Origin: Meloidogyne chitwoodi
Taxonomy: Eukaryota; Nematoda; Chromadorea; Rhabditida; Meloidogynidae
Assembly: GCA_015183035.1 (NCBI GenBank)
Contig: JACZZP010000001.1
Span: 2,666,001-2,730,000 of the forward strand
Length of the DNA: 64,000 nucleotides
Reading direction: 5' to 3'
In this document: one piece after another, positions 47,873 through 58,100 of the stretch
Layout: every line of letters starts with the position of its first letter
How positions within the stretch are numbered: the stretch's first letter is position 1
Program-made: the position numbers and the translations under genes
The notes under the pieces: model-generated
The model's database searches: none
What the model was told of the DNA's origin: nothing
Seen by the model: the letters and a program-made list of their open reading frames with translations, nothing else

Positions 47873-48224
47873 TACACTGTCGGGGGACGCATACACAATG
47901 GAACGCATAAAATCATGGGACGCATGTCCTAAACTAAAACCTACGATTTTCTTTAAAAATGTAAAAAATGATTATTAAAAAAGAATGTTTTCTCCTAATT
48001 ATGTTGAAACGAAAATAAAAAAATATAATAAACATATTATAAATATAAGAATTAAATATATAAGTATATTTTTAAAAAACACACATTTTTATAAAGTACT
48101 AAGTTTGAATAAAATATAGAAATTAAAAATACAAATTATTACAATATATAAATTGAGATTCCTAGGCCAGAAATTATTTTAAAATATGGCGCTAAAAATT
48201 AATAAATATTAAGAAAAAATTTTT
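47873..48224. other. Spacer between satellite and mapk-15
   Basis: It begins with a slightly GC-richer junction in which GGGACGCAT-like words occur three times (47885-47930), then AT-rich 3' flanking DNA of mapk-15. Confidence 0.5.
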
Positions 48225-51200
48225 TTAATTATTAACATTAGTCTTAGACGGTCTTAAAGCAGAAAAAATTCTTAACCTATCATGTGACCTTTTACTATTA
48301 TTATTTTTTAATATTTGCTTTTCATGAAATCCTCCATTACCATTTTCTAAAATTTTATTATTATTTGAAAAATTCTTTTCTTTTTCACGATTTTTTGATC
48401 GTAAAGAAAATTTTGATGTTGTGGTAGTAGTATAATTTGTTGTTGTGGATTCTATACTTTTTGCTCTAGCTAAAAAAAATAATTGTATTTTTATAGCATT
48501 TCTCATTCTTGAAAATAAAATAATAAACCTCTAATTACTGAAATATCATCTACTAAATTATTATTTGAATGTGGTTGTTGATGATGTTGTTTTTGTATAA
48601 TATTTGAAAATAAATTTCCAAAAGAACGTCGATTATTATTATTATTAGTTTGTTTTTCTTCCAAAGGTCTTAAAGTTGAATTACTACCCATCATTTTTGT
48701 TGTTTTATTATTTAGTCCAATTGCTAAAGAAGATGAAGTTGTTGAAGTTGAAGAAGTATCCAAATCAGTATCGCTAGGTTCTGCTAAAGCTATTGGTGCT
48801 TGTTGATTATTTTTATTATCATTATAATCTTCTATTTGATGATTACGTTGATTATACAAAACATTTCCATTTTTATTTAATCCTTTTGATTCACTCATTG
48901 ATCTACCCATTCCACCAGTACCATTCATTATTTCACCTGTTTTTCTGTTAAATAAAAACAATTTTAATATGTTTATTCACCAAGGCATTGATTAAAGTTC
49001 GACTGTTTTATTATTTCTCCCCAAAAAATAATTTATAAGTCACAATTTAACCCAAATTCCCCGTTAAAATAACAAATATATAAACATCAGACTCTAATAG
49101 GCTTTCCCCCAAACCTTGCATAATGTTCCTCAACATTTCTTTCAATAGAAGAGGAACTTCCCATTTCTTGTTGTTTATATCTCTGTTGTTGATAATATTT
49201 TTGTTGTTGTTTTAATCCCCCATTTGTACTATTTACAACATTCTTTTTCTCAAACACAATGTTGTTGTTATTATTTGTTTTTATTTGATTTGTTTTTGTT
49301 GTAAAACTATCAATATGTTTATATTCTTCTTTTGGTGTTTTTTCACTGTCTGTCAGTGGAGATGTTTGTGTTTGTTGTTTATTTAATGTTTTTGTTGTTT
49401 GTATGTTTGGAAGTGGGGATGATGTTTTTGAATCTTTTTGTTGTTTTACCCGTTTGTTGTTTTTATGTTTGACATCTGTTATTGTTGTTTTCTTTCTCTC
49501 TAACTTTTCTCTCTCCAACCTTTCTTCTTTTTCTAGTACTTCTTTATGATTTTGTTGTTGTGTTGACTGCCTCCTTTGTTCTTTTGAGTCTCTACTATGT
49601 TTTTCTACCCAACCATTACATTTAATATCTTTATCGTTTATATTAGCATAATTAATACGCTGTACATTAATTTTTTTAGTTGAAATAATTTCATAAAGTT
49701 TATCACGGTATTCTTGTACCGAAAGTTGAATATGATCTTTAAAAATTTTTTTTTTATTTTTTTTTTTGAATTTTTTTATTTTACCAGGCAGTGGAAGTCG
49801 CACTTCATAATCTAACGAAGGCTCTTCTGCTTTATTATGAAATTGAGAAACATATGAGTGTTCTAAACATTGTTCAACGTTTAACCTTTTGTGAGGAGCG
49901 AAAATAAGAAGTCTAAAAAATTAAAAAAAAATTTTTTATATTTTAAATTACCTGGAAACTAAATCAAGAGCTTCAGGACTCATTTGTGCTAAAATAATAT
50001 CTAATGGCTTTTTTGGCCATTGTGGCATTTTTTCTAAAACTGAAGAAGCATAAGCAGAGCCAATACTTTCAATGTCATTCTTTTAAAAAATAAAAAAAGA
50101 AGGTATTTAGAGTCCCAGGTCCTATAACTGAATTTTCCCAAGGTTGTGGAACACTTAAAAAATTAGATATTTTGAAATTCAAAAAGAAAAAATTTTTTGG
50201 GATAAGAAAGATAGGAACAACTAAATGGAGCCAAATATTTTATTTAGAATTATTAATACCTTTGATGGCCTTTGAATTGTGTTCATAATTCGTTCAATTT
50301 GATTTATAGTAGAACTACCAGGGAACTATAAATAAATTTATTAAAAATACAAAAATAACGTGAATTCTCTTTAATAAAAGCCAAAGCATATTTATTTTCA
50401 TCTTTTCAGTAAGGCCTTTCTATTGGAGAGGATGCTTAATTATAATTTAACTTACAAGTGCTTTTCCCAACAACATTTCTGCTAAAATACATCCAAGGCT
50501 CCACATATCAACTCCTTTTGTATAATGTTTTGCAGCGAGAAGAATTTCGGGTGATCTATACCACCTAGTTGCGACATATTCCTAATATAAAAATTAAAAA
50601 ATTAAAATTTTAATTAAACCGTTAATTCAGGTACATTAGACCCATCAAGAGAATCATCCATTTGGCTAAAAGAGCGTGCTAAACCAAAATCAGCCAACTA
50701 AAAGTTTAAAAATTCTAATAAAATTAAAAAAAAAACCTTGACTCGACATTCAGCATCTAATAATACATTGGATGGCTTTAAGTCTCTATGAAGTACATTT
50801 CCGCTATGCAAAAATCTGTACAAAAATTATATAAATTAATGATTAAGTTCAGTAAGAAGCAATAAAAAATTTTGTTCATCAACCCCAAAGATTGGCAAAG
50901 GAATGGGTTCATTCTTTACTTAGAGTAAAGGCCCAGGTATTTAAAAAAATTCTGATCTCCAGTCCATAGGCTGTAGGGAACAAAGGTAGGCTGGAGGGAA
51001 TAAAGGTAGGCTGGAGGGAACAAATGTAGGCTGCATGGAACATAGGTAGGCTGGAGGGAATAGAGGTAGGCTGGAAGGAACATAGGTAGGCTGGAGGGAA
51101 TAGAGGTAGTCTGGAGGGAACATAGATAGGCGGGAGGGAACATAGGTGGGCTGAAGGGAACAGATGGGACGAAATGTATCATCAAGAGATTTTTAGAGTA

Positions 51201-52302
51201 TTAAAAATTTAGTCCGAAATACATTATTCGTAAAAAAATTTCCTCCTCAATTTCCCACAAAAAAAAAAACAAACTTGATAGCTCGAAAAAGTTGGCACAT
51301 TATATCTTAAAAAATAAAAAAAAAAATAATTAAAAATTGAAAATAAACATTGTTTGTGTATATCCTTTAGAATTGTCATCTTTTTAATTACATTGTGTAA
51401 GTCTGCTTCCATATATTCAAATACTAAATAAATATCCCTAAAATTAAAAAAAAAATTAATTTATTATAGAATTAAATTTCCTAGAAAATAAAAAAGGTTT
51501 TGGGGTTTTTATTGACTATTTTTATTCAAAAAACCATTCCCCAACACAAGTTTATAAAACCTAGACTTCAAGGGATTACGACATTTCATAGACCTCGAAT
51601 AACGTGGAGATGAAAAATTAAAAATTCCTTTTGAAAAATAATGTACTTGTCATTATCAGCCTTGAGAATATTAAACAATTTAATAACATTCGGATGCCTT
51701 CCAAATTCTTGCAAAAACATAATTTCTCTGAAAGTCCTCTGTGCATCAGTTGCATTCCGAAACGCATCAAAAATCTTTTTTAGTGCTATTGCTTCATTTG
51801 TTCTGCGATCTACAGCTTTCCAAACAATTCCATAAGCACCTAGAAAAAGTAAAATTAATTATAATTATAAAAGAAAAAAGGTTGACAGCAACACTTAAAA
51901 TTTTTAATTTTATCTGTTGGGATATATTTTGTCAGCCACAAATTTTTTTCAAGTATTTTAAAATTCTTCTTCTACTTTTAAACACGTTTTTCTCACTGTT
52001 ATTCGCTCAAATAAATCAAAATTTAATTTCTTTAAATAAAAAGAAAACAAAAGACAAAAACAGTTTAGTTAGGAAAGTGGTATATCAGCAAAGTTGCTGT
52101 GAATCAGTGATGGAAAAGTTCCAAAATTTCCACTGGAACCGGTTCGAGTTCCGGAATTTGTTTTTGAATTTTTGCAGTTCCAGTTCCGGAACTGGAACTT
52201 TCCCATCACTGCTGTGAATCCAAAATAAAATCACAAACCTTTCCCCAACCGTTTTTGAATATCGTAGTGTTCCACAATGTGCGAATCAACTTCCTCTGAC
52301 AT
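48225..52302 (-). CDS. mapk-15: MAP kinase 15 (ERK7/ERK8) homolog
   Basis: The start at 52302 gives [20 protein letters not shown]; exon 1 is 52239-52302. The kinase domain then reads [16 protein letters not shown] (Gly loop), [20 protein letters not shown] (catalytic Lys), [49 protein letters not shown] (catalytic loop), [10 protein letters not shown], and the activation loop [16 protein letters not shown] is the MAPK15-type dual phosphorylation site and is split by an intron between T and E. Lobe motifs [19 protein letters not shown] and [19 protein letters not shown] follow. The domain closely matches MAPK15, which autophosphorylates and acts at cilia and in autophagy. A Gln/Lys-rich tail follows. 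The tail either stops at FGGKPIRV (49087) or splices from HYAR into exons running to 48225. A 107-bp MITE lies in intron 1 and a 20-bp minisatellite in a later intron. Confidence 0.93.
50962..51175. repeat. 20-bp minisatellite in a mapk-15 intron
   Basis: About ten copies of a 20-bp unit of the type AGGCTGGAGGGAACATAGGT, with substitutions. It lies in the intron between the RAIK and FLHSGN exons, and it is GC-richer than its surroundings. Open frames across it are repeat translations ([11 protein letters not shown]). Confidence 0.9.
52105..52211. mobile_element. 107-bp MITE in mapk-15 intron 1
   Basis: The termini CAGTGATGGAAAAGTTCC and GGAACTTTCCCATCACTG are inverted matches. The 8-mer CTGTGAAT flanks both sides exactly (52097-52104 and 52212-52219). 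The terminal sequence and the GTTCCGGAAC interior match the 235-bp element at 14952. It ends 27 bases from the exon 1 donor of mapk-15. Confidence 0.9.
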
Positions 52303-53973
52303 TTAAAACTGACCCTGAAAAAATAATTAAAAATAATTAAAAAGGGCTCTTCACTCTTGTGGGAAGGGGTTAAGGAACAATTCGATAATAACGCGAAAAA
52401 GTAAGAAACTTCTTCGCTAACTTTTGCTTATTTTAGAAGGACGTGGATACCTAAGAGTGGCACAACAAGTCCCGGAACAAGTTAAAACAAATTTTTTTAT
52501 CGTCTGGATCAGAGGAACTCCCAACTTTTAACAAAAGAAAATATTTTCAAAAAAAATATAAAAAAACAAACGATTCTGGCACTTTTTAACCCTCCCAAAT
52601 ACTAATTTGAAAAAGTGTGACAAAACCTTTATTTTATTTTTCGATTTTGTTTACGGAAATATTATTATGAGAAAATTAAAAACTCGCTACTGGAAGTCAA
52701 AACAGAGGTGGGAACAGCCGCAAAGAATAAAAATGTTTTATTGATGAAATGAAAATGACATTAAGCGCATTCTGTGGCACTCTAAAAGATATAGAGAAAG
52801 TATAGGCCAAAAGGTATGAGGAAAACCAGGGGAGAGATATGTTTAGGCGCAGTAACAGATGAGCGCGAATTTACAAAAAACCTTAAAGTTTTGAGAACTT
52901 AAATCTCTAAATGTGTAAAATGACTTTAAAAGTGTTGTCCAACTCCTCTAAAAATTTCATAATTCTGGGTTAAGTAGAAGAGAAGTTATGGACAAGAATT
53001 GTCAATATTTTAAAGGAAAGAATACTTTCTACTATTTTCGAAGACATAACAAATCGAAATTTTTTTGAATTTATTAAAGTTTTTACTCCAAAACGCTAAT
53101 ACGCCAAACTATACCCTTGTGAGGTAAACAGCGGCTGGAAAGCACAAGAAAAATATAATAATTATGGCAAAAACCTTGTTCATGTCGTTTCTTTTCTCTA
53201 CGCATTTCTCTGTACAAGTAAAGAATTGTGTAATTTTGAATTCTGGTTTCCAAGGTAATAGTAGAACTGGCATTAAAAATTGAATAAATTGAAGTGTTGT
53301 ATTCTAGTAAAGATTGTTGACTGGTAAAAAAATAAAATTAAAAAATCTGGGAAAAAGAATGAAAATGAAACAAAATAATTTTTTGGAATAATTTCTAAAA
53401 AAATAATAGAAATTTTTTGAAAAAATAAGAAAAAGAAAGAATATCATAACTGAAATTGCAATAAAGTAATGATGAAACGGCTTGAAGCGAATAGTAATGA
53501 TGAATCGGCCAAAGTACAATCTTTCTGGAAAATTCTTCTAGAACTTCTATAATGTGAGAGACGATAAGAAACGAAGACAATATTGTAACGTTGAACTATC
53601 CCTTTTCCCTTGTTTTTTAGAGTGCGGCGTTGAAATAACTAAATTCAAACGTTTGATTTGAATTGTTGCGATATTTTCATTTATGGCGTTTATTTTTATT
53701 GGTAATGTATTTATATAAAAGCAAAGCAGAGTTTAATTTGACATCTTTCCCTCTTGCTGTTTTTTTAAAAAGTAATTTTTTACGTGTCCACCGATTTCGT
53801 CAAAGGATGATTTCGACATAGGTCGATTTAGTCATAAACTACTTTTAGTTTTTCCACTGTTTTATGATTGTTTCGACAGTACTAAGATTTCTTTAAATAA
53901 TTCTCGAATATTTTTTTAGCAATAAGGGATAAAAGGAAAGGAAGAAACATTTACCTATTTTTGACATTTTAAA
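52303..53973. other. Divergent intergenic region, mapk-15 / coiled-coil gene
   Basis: 1.7 kb of AT-rich DNA that must hold both promoters. I see no gene. Small open frames at 53304-53580 are Phe-rich and look random. Confidence 0.5.
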
Positions 53974-54957
53974 ATGGAAAGAGCAAAGAGTGAACCCGCT
54001 AGTGGTCATGTGTACGAAGCTATTGAATTCAAACCTTCATATGAGCCAAAGGATATATTTTTCAAAATTGTTTATTTTAACTATATTTCACATTATTTAA
54101 CATTTTTTAGTTGAATTTGGAAAAAAGAGTTGAACGTCTAGAAGGGGATAAGACAATCAAAGATCGACAAATTGGCACTCTTGAAAAACAAATGGAGGTA
54201 AATTTAAAAAATATTTGTTTAAAAAACGGGAGTAGGATCTAAGATCAATTTACCTTAAATGGATGTTGGGTTACATAAAATGGGTGAGAAAATTAAGGGT
54301 TACGAATTGTTATAGGTAAATTCATATTTGTTCTATCGCCCCAAATTACACTCAAATGTTATTAAGTTTTCATTGCCCGCTTTTTTTAAATCAAATTATG
54401 AAAGTTAAATTTTTATTTTTATAGGAACAAGAGAAACAGATTGTCAAGTTTAAGAAGGTTACTTTTCGTATATTTTTTATCAAAGTTAAATATTTATTTT
54501 TAGGAGCATCAGAACCAAATTGACGAAGCAAAAAAGGTTAATTTTTGTATTTTTTTTATCAAAGTTAAATTTTTATTTTTAGAACACCAGAAGGAGATTG
54601 ACGCGTATAACGTGGTTAGCTTTTTTTAATTATGGATAGTACATACATTTCTGGGTCTAAAAATTTTTAGGGGACTTTTTTTAGCTAAAAATTTCCATAT
54701 AATGTTTATAATTATAGGATCGAGATGCTTTTTTGTTTCGTATTGAGGAACTTGAGGGCGCATACGTAAGTTTAATTTCTTTAGTTAACGTTAAAAAACT
54801 TGAATAATCTTTTCTTTGTAAAAGACATTGAAATATTATTTTGTTTAAAAATTTGTTAATATTATTTATGAAAAGTTTTTAATTTAAAAATGTTTTAACT
54901 TTGTTTTATTAGATTTACGGGCCTGATCGACGTGCGCGTTCTGTGCCACGAAGATGA
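53974..54957 (+). CDS. Small coiled-coil protein with duplicated mini-exons
   Basis: I do not recognise the family. The start at 53974 gives MERAKSEPASGHVYEAIEFK. The first exon ends just before a GT at about 54069. The second exon reads LNLEKRVERLEGDKTIKDRQ and IGTLEKQME, a heptad-type coiled coil. Two or three very small exons follow (EQEKQIVKFKK, EHQNQIDEAKK, and a third copy HQKEIDAYNV). Next come DRDAFLFRIEELEGAY and the final exon IYGPDRRARSVPRR, stopping at 54957. The protein is about 130 aa, charged, with no signal peptide or membrane helix. The mini-exons and their introns are recent tandem duplicates (see findings). The third copy is one base shorter and breaks the frame unless it is skipped. 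The next gene starts 222 bp downstream on the same strand, so shared transcription is possible. Confidence 0.6.
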
Positions 54958-55179
54958 GAACATTTTTTTGATTTTTTGAAGATTAAGTCTTTGTTTTTTT
55001 TGATATTTAAATAATGTTTAATTTGTTGAACGTTTATTATGGCATTCCGTTTTTATTATTTTTTTGCCAAAAATTTAATGATTTTTAACTTTTTATTTTT
55101 TTATTCTTTTACTTTTAAAAGATATTTTTATTTTTTTACTCTTTAAAAATATTAAATTCTCAATTATTTACTTAAAAAG

Positions 55180-58100
55180 ATGCAAGAGGAAAGTTTCGTT
55201 AAATCGCAGGTTTATTTTTTCTCTTTTTTTATTAAAAATTAATTTTCTTATTTATTTAGTTAGTTGCATTCTGCAAGGCATTGAACAAAGTTGAAGCACC
55301 GCTCAAACAAAAACATGTTCGTGCGTTGGTTGTTGGAACGGTATAAATTAAATTTAAGTATTTTAATGATTTTTGGAATTGGAAGATTTTTCTCGGTTAC
55401 CAAGGCTTTCTTATATTTTTTTATCAAAATTCTTAAAGTTTAAACTTGTCGATTTTTATTTTTTAGGATTTTTCGGTGAAATATACTCTGGTTTAATTTC
55501 AATTGAGACTTGTTTTAATTTATTTTTCAGCACAAACTTCGTTCTTCACGTATCTTTTGGCATGCAGTCTCCCGAATTCAATTAGAAAAAAATCCTGTTT
55601 TGACTTGGAAATTTTGTCAATTACTTCACAAACTTATTCATGATGGACATCGAAAAATTACAGAGTATTTTTTTAAAAATTAAGTTTAAATAATATTATT
55701 AATTTTAAAAAAAGGGAAAGTGTTGGCCATGTTGCTCGTTTAAATCAATTAGGAAATTTTTGGCAACATTTGAGAAGTTCTGGTTATGGACAAGCTAATA
55801 CATGTTTGTTGATTTAATTAATTTATAATTAAGAGAGAAGATATGTTTAAATATGTGGTAAAGGTCGGCTTTTTTAAGCGGAAACATTCTACTTTTTAGG
55901 GTTTAATTTGGAACTTTTATTGGCAATTTCAAATTTTAGAGGGTTCCAATTTTTCACTTCTCCTCCTTTTTTTGCTTAACAGAGCAAATTTTAAATGGGA
56001 ACCCTAAAGAACTTGAAATTTCCATTTTCTCCGATCAGTGTAACTTAGAAGTAGAGACTTAGGAAATTGAAAATTTCTTTTTTAGTTAATTCAATTAACT
56101 TTAATTTTTCAGGTTATTGTAAATTGCTTGTTAGTCGACTACAATTTCATAAAAAGGTTTTGTTTAAATTTTTTTTAATTTTTATAATTTTCAAGTATCC
56201 AAGCATTCCCGGAAATTTGAATTTAACTCAGCGACAATTGGATACATTATATTCTGATGTAAACGAGACTTATGAATTGGCAATTGATATGCTAGACCAA
56301 ATGGATGAACTTTTGAATTTAAAAGCTACAAGTATTATTTTTAAAGAGTTTTTTTTTAGTGTAAAATGAAATTCGACATTTTGACATTTTCTTTTATTTT
56401 TTGCTTTGAGGGGACTGAAAATTTAAAAAAATTAAAATTGATTTTTCTAGTCATGTCAATCATGGATTCTATGCGTTGGAGTTCACTTGTCCCACAAGGC
56501 CAGTGTTTACTGGCACCTCTAATTCTGGTCATTCTTGACACAAGCAAATTTTGTTTGTTTTAATAAATTTTAAATAATTTAAATTTATTTTAGACGATTT
56601 TTTGGTTAAAGCGCACTTTAAACTTCACGTAAATATTTTAAATATTTTAAATAAATTAAAAAACATTTTTAAGGTTAGTCTACCGGCAGATACTTTAGTT
56701 GGCCATAGAGAACGTTTTTACGATTTATTCCGACGAACAAAAAAGTTTTATGAAGAAACTGCTAATCTTCAGTATTTTAAATATTTGGTACAAATTCCAA
56801 CATTGCCATCAGTATTATTATTTTAATAAAATTAAAATTTAAAAATTGCTTTTAAGATTGCTCCAAATTTCCAGCGAGCATCTGAGCTAGAAGATTATAG
56901 GGCACCTCAGGCATATTTACATGCTGGTACTACATCGGAAAATGGTGATCAGTCACCTCCAGATTCACAATCTGTCTGTGATGAGGTTATTTTTTAGTTC
57001 TAGGGGATAAGGGTATTTTCAGTGTAAATTGTTGTGTGGATACTCCCTGACCTAAACTTCGGGACTGAAACTTCAGTTTAAAAATTTTGTTTAGTTTATC
57101 TTTCCTTCCAAAGGTTAACTGGTACTTTAATTTATTTAAAAATTTTGTTTAATATTTTTAAATCTATATTCAAGTGTTTAACTTGAAGTTTGAGTCCAGA
57201 AGCGCATTTCCAAAAGTTTCTGTCCGAAAGTTTTGGCCTGCCATATTTGTGAATATTATACCTTTAAAATGTCCTTAATTTTATAAAATTAATTTCGCCT
57301 ATTTTTAACTAAAATATCTTTAATAATTTCATTTTTTAAGCAAATAAGTAGTATAATTGATATTTCTCTTCCTCAAATGGACAATATTTCAATGATGGGT
57401 GATTCCGTTAGTTCGTCTACAATTGCTCCTTCAACTTCAAATCCACCACTTTTTGATCCAAAGTTTATTTTAATCTTTTTATAATTTTTTAAATTAATTT
57501 AGGGATGAAATTATTGCACGTTTACGTTTTGACATTGATACGGAAAGGGATATAAAGGAAAAATTATTTGAAGGTTTTTTTTATAAATCATAAATAAGTG
57601 AAACTTGTTAATGTTGGTTTGTAGTGTAGTGGTTTGATTGTAAGTTATATAGTTTCGTTTGCCTAGGTTCGAATCCTGTTGTTGGTTATTTTCTTTTAGT
57701 CTTCAAAAAGAAGAAGATTTGTTAAATTTTACTTTTTCTTTGAATTTTGGTTTATATAAATTAATTTTTAAATTATTAACTGTAAGAAAATTGTTATTTT
57801 TTAAAATTTTCTTATTTTTTTAGAATGCAAAAATCGAATAGAACAGTATGAATCTAGATTAGTTCAAATGAATCAAGAAATTGAATTACACAAAGAAGCA
57901 ACTGAAGAGAAAACAAAAGAATTGGAAGAATTACGTGTACTTAGTACTACATTGGGACAAGAACGAGAACAATCAACGGAGGAAAATAGACGAAAAGTTG
58001 ATGAAACTGAACATAAATTTGCTAAATTAAAAGGAGCGTATCAGCAAATACGTGAAGACCATATCAAGGTTTTTTTAAATATTTTCAGTAAAATTTTTCA

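Noticed and set aside
50916..51185. Open frames with [13 protein letters not shown] repeats as a proline-rich protein
   Set aside because: They translate the 20-bp minisatellite inside the mapk-15 intron.
51741..52217. A 158-codon plus-strand open frame
   Set aside because: It runs antisense over a mapk-15 exon, intron 1 and the MITE.
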